Source: a virus. From it: a DNA stretch of 21,559 nt. Below are positions 1 through 5,568 of the stretch, piece after piece; the first letter of the stretch is position 1; every line of letters starts with the position of its first letter. The position numbers and the translations under genes are program-made. The notes beneath the pieces were generated by a model. That model did not search any database. It was not told the origin of the DNA and saw nothing but the letters and a program-made list of their open reading frames with translations. The stretch covers positions 1-21,559 of IMG/VR virus record IMGVR_UViG_3300030116_003656; one strand, written 5' to 3'.

Positions 1-357
1 TACAAACACATAAAGTTTGTTATACCTGATGAACCACATCTATCACTTAATGTATGTGGTACAAACATGTCCTTTACTCATGGACATCTTGCAGGATATA
101 GTGGCACAGTAGAAAACAAGCTGATGAATTGGTGGAAGAATCAAACATTTGGTGGCTTTCATGCAGGATCCAGTGACATTCTTGTGACAGGTCATTACCA
201 TCATCACCGTGAATTGCATGATGGACGCACCTGGATACAAGTACCTAGTTTAGATGAATCAACATGGTTTGAACAACAAGCAGGTAAGAAAACTAAGCAA
301 GGTGTAATGACTATGGTTGTAGATAAAAACGGTCACAACAATAAAGAGATAGTATAA
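1..357 (+). CDS. Metallophosphoesterase, C-terminal part (cut by window start)
   Basis: The reading frame is open from base 1 and stops with TAA at 355-357, so about 118 C-terminal residues are visible and the true start lies outside the window. Two histidine motifs typical of the calcineurin-like phosphoesterase fold are seen: FTHGH and, further on, TGHYHHHRE, which matches the final GHxH metal-binding motif of the family. After it comes WIQVPSLDESTWF, a C-terminal pattern I associate with phage metallophosphoesterases. The N-terminal metal ligands (DxH, GD, GNH) are upstream and cannot be checked. Such proteins hydrolyse phosphodiesters or phosphomonoesters with two metal ions; in phages they are often assigned to nucleic-acid processing, but the substrate here is unknown. 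A symmetric hairpin follows the stop after three bases, so this is the last gene of its transcript. The family call is fairly safe; the specific role is open. Confidence 0.75.
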   Translation, partial: YKHIKFVIPDEPHLSLNVCGTNMSFTHGHLAGYSGTVENKLMNWWKNQTFGGFHAGSSDILVTGHYHHHRELHDGRTWIQVPSLDESTWFEQQAGKKTKQGVMTMVVDKNGHNNKEIV

Positions 358-360
358 AGC

Positions 361-384
361 AAAGCGGACTCACAGGTCCGCTTT
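361..384 (+). terminator. Symmetric intrinsic terminator after the phosphoesterase gene
   Basis: A perfect 9-bp inverted repeat, AAAGCGGAC at 361-369 and GTCCGCTTT at 376-384, encloses the 6-base loop TCACAG. The arms end in A and T runs, so it could act in both directions, although the trailing T run on the + strand is short. It lies directly after a stop codon. The GCGGAC/GTCCGC core recurs in the terminator at 8025-8051. Confidence 0.75.
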
Positions 385-416
385 ACTTATTAATTGGGAA
401 GGAGTTGTCTTTCGTT

Positions 417-461
417 ATGACACGTAAGATAACTATCTCCACAGATTACTGCATGCTATAA
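417..461 (+). CDS. Possible 14-codon leader peptide
   Basis: ATG at 417 opens a 14-codon frame (MTRKITISTDYCML) ending in TAA at 459-461. A good Shine-Dalgarno sequence, GGAAGGAG at 397-404, lies upstream, but 12 bases separate it from the ATG, which is long. The same AAGGAG-TTGT leader stands in front of the first genes of two downstream operons (3631-3640 and 6426-6436), which suggests this stretch once led, or still leads, a translated frame. The stop codon overlaps a TATAAT element at 457-462. It may be a leader peptide, a remnant of a lost gene, or chance. Confidence 0.25.
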   Translation: MTRKITISTDYCML

Positions 462-462
462 T
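454..462 (+). promoter_or_regulatory. Extended -10 promoter (TGC-TATAAT)
   Basis: A perfect TATAAT at 457-462 is preceded by TGC at 454-456, giving an extended -10 element that can work without a -35 box. No convincing TTGACA lies 16-18 bases upstream. Initiation would be near 469, just before the two hairpins at 483-550, so it would drive a transcript of about 80 nt. Confidence 0.5.
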
Positions 463-468
463 AGTTGT

Positions 469-550
469 CAAGTCAATTCATTGGTCAGAGGTTTCCTCCT
501 TTACTCTGATCCTTGACACCAGGTCAGTTTACTTCGATCTGGTGTTTTTT
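469..550 (+). ncRNA. Candidate small RNA with anti-Shine-Dalgarno loop
   Basis: Between an extended -10 promoter (454-462) and a strong intrinsic terminator (516-550) lies no open frame with a ribosome site, but a second hairpin is present. GGTCAGAG at 483-490 pairs with CTCTGATCC at 504-512 with one bulged A. The loop between them contains CCTCCTTT (496-503), the same string found in the anti-Shine-Dalgarno tail of 16S rRNA, so it would be complementary to the GGAGG sites in front of many genes here. The predicted transcript is about 80 nt. It could be a trans-acting small RNA, or an attenuated leader for the operon starting at 606. The existence of the transcript is inferred from sequence alone. 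Confidence 0.4.
516..550 (+). terminator. Strong intrinsic terminator
   Basis: ACACCAGGTC at 516-525 pairs with GATCTGGTGT at 536-545 over 10 bp with one G-U pair, around a 10-base loop, followed by TTTTT at 546-550. It separates the leader region from the promoter at 560-588. Confidence 0.85.
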
Positions 551-559
551 GCAAAAATC

Positions 560-588
560 TTTACGATTCTATATATTTGTTCTATACT
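560..588 (+). promoter_or_regulatory. Promoter of the first early operon
   Basis: TTTACG at 560-565 and TATACT at 583-588 are separated by exactly 17 bases. The site lies between a strong terminator and the first gene of the operon. Initiation near 595 would give an mRNA that begins almost at the Shine-Dalgarno sequence GGGAGG (595-600). Confidence 0.55.
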
Positions 589-605
589 TATATTGGGAGG
601 TAGTA

Positions 606-842
606 ATGACTGCAATTAATACTACGTTTGACGATAACTTTATGTTGTCTGAATTAAAGCAATCAGTTGGTGAAACTGGTAAGGGATTTGTTGTTATATA
701 CAAAAGTAATCCTAAATATATAGACAGCATTAGTGAGTTAAGAGATTGGTTACATAAGAATGGTTTATATATACATTCTTTTGAAAACTACAACAATGTA
801 ATACATTACGTATTTGTACGCTCTGAACGTGGCGGCGATTAA
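606..842 (+). CDS. Hypothetical protein, first gene of early operon
   Basis: The start is ATG at 606 (MTAINTTFDDNF), set five bases after GGGAGG at 595-600. The frame is open upstream to about 513, but that part crosses the terminator and promoter and encodes hydrophobic nonsense, so the upstream start is rejected. The product has 78 residues, is mixed in charge, has no cysteines or membrane segment, and I do not recognise it. The predicted layout, with beta-rich ends (GFVVIYKSN, VIHYVFVRSE) around a helical middle, suggests a small alpha/beta fold. It is the promoter-proximal gene of an operon that includes recombination functions, and therefore likely expressed early. The function is unknown. 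Confidence 0.7.
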   Translation: MTAINTTFDDNFMLSELKQSVGETGKGFVVIYKSNPKYIDSISELRDWLHKNGLYIHSFENYNNVIHYVFVRSERGGD

Positions 843-845
843 ATT

Positions 846-1046
846 ATGAATCTATTTACAAGTCAAAAGGAGATGAAGAAGTGGGCGGTAGCTATGGCTA
901 ACGCATGCGGTGGACAAGAAGTGTCACAGACATCTATTAAACTAAACAAAACTAATCCAAAAAAAGTACAAGATTTAACGACAAAGTTTATAACTGATTA
1001 TAACGAAATGATGGAGACTGCTATGGCGATAGGAGAACAAGAATGA
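846..1046 (+). CDS. Hypothetical small helical protein
   Basis: This is a 66-residue, mostly helical, polar protein (MNLFTSQKEMKKWAV...). It starts with ATG at 846, four bases after the previous stop, with no strong ribosome site, so translation is probably coupled to the upstream gene. Its end overlaps the next start by four bases (ATGA at 1043-1046). I see no cysteine pair, membrane helix or known motif. Its compact position in the operon and normal composition support a real gene; the function is unknown. Confidence 0.65.
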   Translation: MNLFTSQKEMKKWAVAMANACGGQEVSQTSIKLNKTNPKKVQDLTTKFITDYNEMMETAMAIGEQE

Positions 1047-1288
1047 GCGCACCTGATCCTATGGACAGAGATGTGAAAGTAATGTTTACTGATCAAAGTA
1101 CACGTGATTATATAATTACTGCAAGTAATTTAAAAGAAGCAGAAGAAGTTTTTGATTTAATATTTAATCACATGGAACAAAGTGTAAATGATTTACTAAA
1201 ACAATATAGTGTTGGTAAAAAAACTAAAGTGTGGGTAGAATACCAATTAGATAGTCATAAGTATATGACGGAGGAGGATAACGACTGA
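1043..1288 (+). CDS. Hypothetical small protein
   Basis: This encodes 81 residues, starting with ATG at 1043 inside the previous stop (ATGA overlap), with AGGAG at 1031-1035 as ribosome site. Its own stop shares one base with the start of the annealing-protein gene at 1288 (TGATG). The protein looks alpha/beta: a beta strand (VKVMFTDQ), a helix rich in glutamate (NLKEAEEVFDLIFNHMEQ) and a strand (KVWVEYQLD). No family is recognised. Its tight coupling to the downstream annealing protein suggests a partner in the same process, but this is only positional. Confidence 0.65.
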   Translation: MSAPDPMDRDVKVMFTDQSTRDYIITASNLKEAEEVFDLIFNHMEQSVNDLLKQYSVGKKTKVWVEYQLDSHKYMTEEDND

Positions 1289-2046
1289 TGGCGTGGCAAG
1301 ATGAATACGATCAAGTAGAAGATAGACTAAAAAAGTTTTGGAAAGATAATCCTAACGGAAGAATTAGCACAAAAATTACACATGTAAGTGAGGATTTTCA
1401 GAACGCAATACATATATGCGAAGTATATAAAGATATTGCAGATGAATATCCTGTAGCAACAGGTATTGCACAAGACCAACATGGTCCAGTTGGTGCAAAC
1501 AAAACTTCCTGGATAGAAAATGGTGAGACATCAGCTATTGGTAGAGCATTAGCTAACTGGATTTATGCAGCAAAGAAAAGACCATCAGTAACTGAAATGC
1601 AGAAGGTGGAGAACTTGTCGGACAGTCAAGTTACCAAGAGTAAAGCTGAAACTGGCAACAGCAACAGCTACACTCCTCCACCGTCTGTACAAGAAAAAAT
1701 TAAAGACGCACCTAAGTTAGATGACAAAGATACGAAGGCAGCATTAGAAGAGATTGGTGTAGTAGTTCAAGAAAAAGTTGTGGTAACTAACGGCACAGTA
1801 GAACCTAGTTGTCTAAGTTGCAACAGTGAACTATGGGATAACAGATTAGATAAAGCTAGCGGTAAAATTAAAGATACATATCCTGATTGGAAGTGTAAGA
1901 ACAAAGAGTGCGACAATGGTAATCCACGTATATATTATATGGATTCATTTAACGCAGCTAAACAAGCACCAAAAGAATGGTTTATGCCTGCAATGCCAAA
2001 GGCAAAAGATATTGAAGAGATCAAAGAAAACGAAGCGCCGTTCTAA
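1288..2046 (+). CDS. Erf-like single-strand annealing protein candidate with zinc ribbon and SSB-like tip
   Basis: This 252-residue protein has three parts. Residues about 1-105 form an alpha/beta domain with GETSAIGRALANWIY (79-93), a motif shared with phage proteins annotated as Erf-like recombination or ssDNA-binding proteins. Residues about 106-170 are a polar linker. Residues 175-208 hold a zinc ribbon (C175, C178, C203, C208). The chain ends in IKENEAPF, an acidic stretch closing with Pro-Phe as in bacterial SSB tails (DDIPF), which recruit replication and repair partners. Erf-type proteins coat single-stranded DNA and anneal complementary strands, supporting recombination-dependent replication. 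The start is ATG at 1288 after GGAGGAGG at 1270-1277. The fold assignment rests on the motif, so a plain ssDNA-binding protein is an alternative. A nuclease gene lies 1 kb downstream. Confidence 0.6.
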   Translation: MAWQDEYDQVEDRLKKFWKDNPNGRISTKITHVSEDFQNAIHICEVYKDIADEYPVATGIAQDQHGPVGANKTSWIENGETSAIGRALANWIYAAKKRPSVTEMQKVENLSDSQVTKSKAETGNSNSYTPPPSVQEKIKDAPKLDDKDTKAALEEIGVVVQEKVVVTNGTVEPSCLSCNSELWDNRLDKASGKIKDTYPDWKCKNKECDNGNPRIYYMDSFNAAKQAPKEWFMPAMPKAKDIEEIKENEAPF

Positions 2047-2094
2047 AAAAGATACCAGTTATAGAGGTAATCCTAACTGGGCAGGAGATGATTG

Positions 2095-2223
2095 ATGATA
2101 CATTTAAAAATAATTGTAGATAGTGGTGGTACATTCCAAGACGTAGAAATAGTCAGTAAACCTACACACATAGATTTAAAGATAGAAGAAGTAATACAAG
2201 ATATGGGAGGAGAAGAAGAATGA
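2095..2223 (+). CDS. Hypothetical 42-residue acidic protein
   Basis: ATG at 2095 follows AGGAG at 2083-2087 with good spacing, and the frame runs to TGA at 2221-2223. The 42-residue product begins with a beta-like stretch (MIHLKIIVDSGG) and ends in an acidic helix with GGEEE. Its last codons contain the ribosome site GGGAGGAG of the next gene, and its stop overlaps that start (AATGA at 2219-2223). No family is recognised. Support comes from the ribosome site and exact coupling to its neighbour. Confidence 0.55.
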   Translation: MIHLKIIVDSGGTFQDVEIVSKPTHIDLKIEEVIQDMGGEEE

Positions 2224-2318
2224 AATGTATAGAGTGCGGTGAACCACCACAAACAACCTTAAATTATGATGGTAGATGTGTAGGTTGTATTGCATATATG
2301 ATTGAGGATTGCGTATGA
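2220..2318 (+). CDS. 32-residue zinc-ribbon microprotein
   Basis: ATG at 2220 to TGA at 2316-2318 encodes 32 residues with two CxxC knuckles: CIEC (3-6) and CVGC (20-23), enough for a minimal zinc ribbon. GGGAGGAG at 2205-2212 is a strong ribosome site. Both ends overlap neighbours by four bases (ATGA). It is the smallest member of a set of CxxC proteins spread through the early region. These proteins may bind host RNA polymerase, nucleic acid or other proteins, but no specific role can be read. Confidence 0.6.
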   Translation: MKCIECGEPPQTTLNYDGRCVGCIAYMIEDCV

Positions 2319-2572
2319 CAATGAGAGATGACATATTGCAGCTACTTGATGATGACAAGTGGCATTGTGCAACAGAACTTATAGAGTTTGGTTGGTCAGC
2401 ACGCAATAGAATATCAGAGATACGTGCAGATCATGGAGAAAAATATATCCTTAGTGTTAAATGTACTATGCACTCACACAAAGGTGGTGTAAGTATGTAC
2501 AAACTAAATGATGAAAAGAAAAAACAACAGTTATTAAATAGACTAGATCAACAAATTCAGCTACAGTTGTAG
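2315..2572 (+). CDS. Winged-helix-type DNA-binding protein candidate
   Basis: The start is taken as ATG at 2315, giving the ATGA overlap with the previous gene; a TTG at 2309 in frame is less likely. The 85-residue product begins MTMRDDILQLLDDDKWHCATEL and continues with FGWSARNRISEIR. This gives a helix, a short turn and a second helix in the register of a winged helix, as in small phage proteins where 'W' and 'R-I-S-E-I-R' mark the recognition helix. The segment SVKCTMHSHKGGVSMYKL could form the wing hairpin. The C-terminus is a basic, glutamine-rich helix. It probably binds DNA and may regulate early transcription or assist replication. Confidence 0.55.
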   Translation: MTMRDDILQLLDDDKWHCATELIEFGWSARNRISEIRADHGEKYILSVKCTMHSHKGGVSMYKLNDEKKKQQLLNRLDQQIQLQL

Positions 2573-2574
2573 TA

Positions 2575-3012
2575 ATGAAAGAAGTATTACAGAGCAAAGG
2601 CGCACGTAACGTCTGGGATATGATGGACGAATGTAATGGTTTTTTAGAAGCTATAACATATTGTTTAGAAGAAGATGAATCAAAGAAGATAGGTTTCTTT
2701 CCATACGATAGTGCTGCTGAATCTAATTTAGTAAAGTCAATACTTAAAATTGATCCTTCATTCCCAACAAAAGCAGGTCCACATTATGGTGGGGTTAGAG
2801 TCGGTATCGTAACCAACAAAGGAGTAGGCGAACTTGAAGTCGTGCATGATATGTATGATTACTTTAGTTATTCTTTTGTATCACGTGGATCACAAATAGA
2901 TTACGGACGATTACCACGTGGCGATATGATGGAGTATATTAAAGCTATTGCAAAAGTTCTTAATAGTTCTAAAGCATTGAAAGGCAGAAAATTATTTAAG
3001 AAAGAAGATTAA
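2575..3012 (+). CDS. Hypothetical protein, 145 residues
   Basis: ATG at 2575 starts right after the previous stop (TAGTAATG) without a clear ribosome site, and the stop at 3010-3012 overlaps the next start (TAATG). The protein has an acidic N-terminal helix region, a central beta-rich part (GGVRVGIVTNKGVGELEVVHD) and a basic C-terminus (ALKGRKLFKKED). I find no catalytic signature or known family. Its place between a winged-helix protein and a nuclease suggests nucleic-acid metabolism, but that is positional inference only. Confidence 0.6.
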   Translation: MKEVLQSKGARNVWDMMDECNGFLEAITYCLEEDESKKIGFFPYDSAAESNLVKSILKIDPSFPTKAGPHYGGVRVGIVTNKGVGELEVVHDMYDYFSYSFVSRGSQIDYGRLPRGDMMEYIKAIAKVLNSSKALKGRKLFKKED

Positions 3013-3389
3013 TGTCAAAGCAAAAACAACAGGGTACGAAGCTAGAGACATTTGTAGCAAAGATGTTAAATGGATCTAGGATTGCGGAAGGTGGTAAGAA
3101 CGATAAAGGTGACGTATTATTTAATTGGAATGGAGAAAAGTTTTATATAGAGTGTAAAGCTAGGCAGTCTCTTAACGTCACACGTGAGCTAGCTAAGTCA
3201 ATAAAGAAGTCAAAGTCGCAATTTACAGCACTGGTATGGAAGCGTTTAGTGAAAACAGACAAATCCAGGAGACAACCTGATGGTGTGCCTATTGTAGTTT
3301 GTTTGACATTGGATACTTTTGTAGAAATTGTAGAATCCAAAATAGGTAATGATTTTTTTGATGATCCATTTTGGAAACAATTGCCGTGA
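3012..3389 (+). CDS. PD-(D/E)xK nuclease, Holliday-junction-resolvase-like
   Basis: This is a 125-residue protein of typical size for a single-domain PD-(D/E)xK nuclease. The catalytic pattern is present in order: E12 in the first helix (KLETFVAKML), D34 in KGDVLF, and E47-x-K49 in YIECKAR. The last two carry the metal-binding acids and the catalytic lysine. Small enzymes with this arrangement include archaeal-type Holliday junction resolvases (Hjc/Hjr) and other phage endonucleases that trim or resolve branched DNA. The annealing protein upstream in the same operon would produce branched recombination intermediates for such an enzyme. The start is ATG at 3012 (TAATG overlap), and the end overlaps the next gene by GTGA. 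Whether it resolves junctions or cleaves other DNA cannot be told from sequence. Confidence 0.7.
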   Translation: MSKQKQQGTKLETFVAKMLNGSRIAEGGKNDKGDVLFNWNGEKFYIECKARQSLNVTRELAKSIKKSKSQFTALVWKRLVKTDKSRRQPDGVPIVVCLTLDTFVEIVESKIGNDFFDDPFWKQLP

Positions 3390-3604
3390 GTCGTACGCAG
3401 GATATAGACAAAGCTGCACGCACAACTGCACTAGCGCTGCAATCATTAATGGCTAAAGTTGAATATGATTTTAATAGACATCAACCATGTATTGTATGTA
3501 AAGAAAAATTTATGCACCACATTGACGGACTGCCTTGTGAATCAGATGACTCCAGGAAACAGATAATTAGAAACAACCGTTGGAATAAGAACTTGACTAT
3601 ATAA
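3386..3604 (+). CDS. Small zinc-knuckle protein, GTG start
   Basis: GTG at 3386 gives the common four-base overlap (GTGA) with the nuclease stop and is preferred to an in-frame TTG at 3371. The 72-residue product has an alpha-helical N-terminus (DIDKAARTTALALQSLMAKVE) and then a cysteine/histidine cluster: CIVC (31-34), paired histidines and a further cysteine (MHHIDGLPC). This could bind one zinc, reminiscent of HNH-like or treble-clef knuckles, but no full HNH active site is present. It is the last gene of the first early operon; a promoter begins within its final codons (3593-3598). Confidence 0.55.
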   Translation: MSRTQDIDKAARTTALALQSLMAKVEYDFNRHQPCIVCKEKFMHHIDGLPCESDDSRKQIIRNNRWNKNLTI

Positions 3605-3620
3605 CTCTTTTAAATTAAAT
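3593..3620 (+). promoter_or_regulatory. Promoter of the second early operon
   Basis: TTGACT at 3593-3598 and TTAAAT at 3615-3620 are separated by 16 bases; TAAATT at 3616 with a 17-base spacer is an equal reading. Initiation near 3627 leaves a short leader with the strong ribosome site AAAGGAG (3631-3637). The -35 box overlaps the end of the preceding gene. Confidence 0.5.
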
Positions 3621-3641
3621 TTAATAGTGGAAAGGAGTTGT

Positions 3642-4472
3642 ATGGATAAACTAAATATTCATGACGGCAAATTACAGGTTAGAGTTCCTATTACCTTAGC
3701 AGATTTAAAGCTGCTTAAAAATATGACAACGTTAGCAAGCAGCAAAAAGACATTTCATTCAACTAATAAATTGAATAAATTATTTTTTGTTGTGCAACAG
3801 AACGTATGGTATGCCTGGACAACAGACAGTTATGTTCTTGGTATAACAGAGTTCCTTCGTACAGATTCAGTTATGGCGCAGTATCAGAAAAATGATCCTC
3901 AACCATTACTAAAATACGTTGATAGAGTATATGCAAGTGTTGATGTTGAAGAGTTCAATACTGATGTAGCGGATATAAATAAACACTACAAGAAAGAACA
4001 ACTTGACGGACACATGTATCTTATGTTTGAAGGACACACACAGATATTGCAGCCACGTGTTATTACAGATGAGATAACTGGTGCAAAGTATCCTATGCCT
4101 GACGGCAAAGAGATTACTACTGACTGGGTAAGTATTGAGATAGACAACGCAGGAGTCTTCACAATGTTAAATAAAGTTGATGGTATTGCAGGTGCAAGAG
4201 ACATATTCAGAAACTTTTGGAGTGACGCACGTGGTTCTATTGGACCTGACAAGCGCAGACCAATTACTCATATACAATATTCTCCAACACATCTAAAGAA
4301 GGTTATGACATTTTTAACCTTTAATAAAGATGACCACTTTACATACATGTATAACTATGACGGCAATTTTCCTGCCGCAGTACTGTTCCAGAAAACATGT
4401 AGCGGCAGTGACAATGCAACTAACAAGCATGCCTGGATAATGCCGCAGCACAGTAAATTGGAGGAGGAATAA
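3642..4472 (+). CDS. Divergent DNA sliding-clamp-like protein candidate
   Basis: ATG at 3642 follows AAAGGAG at 3631-3637; an upstream in-frame start at 3627 would include the ribosome site and is rejected. The 276-residue protein shows patterns like those of bacterial beta clamps. A hydrophobic strand pair is followed by a conserved-type DxxxxG turn (FFVVQQNVWYAWTTDSYVLGI, split here as about residues 48-68). It contains a late segment DHFTYMYNYDGNFPAAVLFQ resembling the last-domain strands, and a terminal HAWIMPQHS that echoes the clamp ending 'Y-x-x-M-P-x-R'. A clamp would ring the DNA and tether the replicase. The length fits two clamp domains rather than the usual three of about 370 residues. 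No polymerase is in the window. The call is a pattern judgement and could be wrong. Confidence 0.4.
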   Translation: MDKLNIHDGKLQVRVPITLADLKLLKNMTTLASSKKTFHSTNKLNKLFFVVQQNVWYAWTTDSYVLGITEFLRTDSVMAQYQKNDPQPLLKYVDRVYASVDVEEFNTDVADINKHYKKEQLDGHMYLMFEGHTQILQPRVITDEITGAKYPMPDGKEITTDWVSIEIDNAGVFTMLNKVDGIAGARDIFRNFWSDARGSIGPDKRRPITHIQYSPTHLKKVMTFLTFNKDDHFTYMYNYDGNFPAAVLFQKTCSGSDNATNKHAWIMPQHSKLEEE

Positions 4473-4624
4473 TGAACATAGAAGATATTGAACAATTATT
4501 GACATTATCTAAAAAATCTTTAGTAAGAATTATTGCAAAAACTTATGACCAAGCTGAACCAAAAGGACATATGGGTTTAATTATATTAAACGAAATTAAT
4601 AATCCTATTAAGGAGGAGAAATAA
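4472..4624 (+). CDS. Hypothetical 50-residue protein
   Basis: ATG at 4472 overlaps the previous stop (TAATG) and follows a very strong ribosome site, GGAGGAGG at 4460-4467. The product begins with an acidic helix (MNIEDIEQLLTLSKKSLVRIIAKTY), continues with GHMGLIILNEI and ends in IKEEK, so it looks like a small three-helix protein. It lacks cysteines and membrane segments. Its stop (4622-4624) overlaps the next ATG by one base, and its last codons encode the next ribosome site. The function is unknown. Confidence 0.6.
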   Translation: MNIEDIEQLLTLSKKSLVRIIAKTYDQAEPKGHMGLIILNEINNPIKEEK

Positions 4625-4809
4625 TGTGGCGCTGTAAAAAATGTAATGGTACTCATATATTTAAACAAGGAATAGTTGAACAATATATCAATGAGGACCA
4701 CGAAAACGTACTGATATTCAATGAACCAAGTGACAAAGAATATTACTGTATTGGTTGTGGAGAATATGTTGAAATATATAAGGTGGAGGTTGAACAATGT
4801 CAGAAATAA
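4624..4809 (+). CDS. Zinc-ribbon small protein
   Basis: This 61-residue protein has two clear knuckles, CKKC (residues 4-7) and CIGC (42-45), separated by 34 residues that would form the beta hairpins of a zinc ribbon. It opens directly with MWRCKKCNGTH. AAGGAGGAG at 4611-4619 is its ribosome site. The end overlaps the next gene by 13 bases. It is the first of four similar CxxC proteins in this operon. It may bind nucleic acid or act as a protein adaptor; no specific family is recognised. Confidence 0.65.
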   Translation: MWRCKKCNGTHIFKQGIVEQYINEDHENVLIFNEPSDKEYYCIGCGEYVEIYKVEVEQCQK

Positions 4810-5048
4810 TAATTAAAATGGAAGACTTGTATTGTGACTTATGTGGTTGGACTGGACACCCAAAGCAAGCTAGATATACACATGACGATAATGGTGACGC
4901 AGTCTTAACATGTCCTAAAGATTGTCAGATATATGATTTTCATACTGAATTGCAAGTTATGAATACAGTTGATGTAGATGGCTATAAATTATTATGGTAT
5001 GACCACAAGCCAACTGCTGAATATGTAGAGAAGGAGTTAAGAGTATGA
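4797..5048 (+). CDS. Zinc-ribbon small protein
   Basis: ATG at 4797 lies inside the previous gene's end, with a good ribosome site GGTGGAGG at about 4783-4790. The 83-residue product has CDLCGW (13-18) and CPKDC (39-43), so the second knuckle has the wider CxxxC spacing, and a histidine between them. Two histidines follow in the C-terminal part. The composition is acidic. The arrangement suggests a zinc-stabilised beta fold. The gene joins the next by an ATGA overlap at 5045-5048. Confidence 0.65.
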   Translation: MSEIIIKMEDLYCDLCGWTGHPKQARYTHDDNGDAVLTCPKDCQIYDFHTELQVMNTVDVDGYKLLWYDHKPTAEYVEKELRV

Positions 5049-5347
5049 AAATATACGAAGTTAAAACAATCACTACTCATTTAGAAGTTGAGATAGAAGA
5101 TGACTGGGATTGCATTTGCGGATTCACAAGTACAATTACATTTAAATATCCAGAAAATTTATGGGATAGTATTGAATGTAATTTTTGTGACGAAAATTTA
5201 GTAATTGTTGAACCTATTTTGTTAGGAGAAAGTTATTCTAAATTGTTAGAAAAAAATAATTTGAAATTAGATGACAGTGGATATGGACTAGAACCAATTG
5301 ACGCATTTGTTGATATAGAACTAACAGAGACAGAGGAGATAAGATAA
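5045..5347 (+). CDS. Zinc-ribbon small acidic protein
   Basis: This 100-residue protein begins with a beta strand region (MKIYEVKTITTHLEVEIEDDW) and carries CICGF (23-27) and CNFC (45-48), a zinc ribbon with 18 residues between the knuckles. The C-terminal half is acidic and ends in ELTETEEIR. The ribosome site AAGGAG is at 5031-5036. Very acidic small phage proteins can mimic DNA or bind basic host proteins, but nothing here proves that. ATG at 5045 and the stop at 5345-5347 both overlap neighbours. Confidence 0.65.
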   Translation: MKIYEVKTITTHLEVEIEDDWDCICGFTSTITFKYPENLWDSIECNFCDENLVIVEPILLGESYSKLLEKNNLKLDDSGYGLEPIDAFVDIELTETEEIR

Positions 5348-5568
5348 TGGATATTGAAATATACCAATTAAGTTATGAAGACGGAGTATATTGTGTTGGT
5401 ACAAAAGCTGAAGTAATACACCGACACAATGTATGGGTTGAACAAAGTGGTAGGTTTGAATTAGATGAGATTGATGATAATTTAGCTACAACTATACAAG
5501 AATTAGCAGAACATTGGACAGTTGAAGTTATTTATACAGTCAAGCTAAAACTTATAGAGGATAAATAA
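5347..5568 (+). CDS. Hypothetical small acidic protein
   Basis: This encodes 73 residues, ATG at 5347 (TAATG overlap), with ribosome site GAGGAG at 5334-5339. Unlike its neighbours it lacks a CxxC pair and has only one cysteine. It appears to be alternating beta strands (IEIYQLSYEDGVYCVGTKAEVI) followed by a helix (ATTIQELAEHW) and a final strand (VEVIYTVKLKLIED). The strand pattern resembles the zinc-ribbon neighbours without the metal site, so it could be a diverged relative; that is a guess. Confidence 0.6.
   Translation: MDIEIYQLSYEDGVYCVGTKAEVIHRHNVWVEQSGRFELDEIDDNLATTIQELAEHWTVEVIYTVKLKLIEDK

Noticed and set aside
513-541. TTGACA at 513-518 as a -35 box
   Set aside because: The bases at the expected -10 position (536-541, GATCTG) do not match and the site is part of the terminator stem.
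513-605. Longer N-terminus for the first early protein (start at 513)
   Set aside because: It would run through the terminator hairpin and promoter and add a hydrophobic stretch; ATG at 606 has a well-placed GGGAGG.
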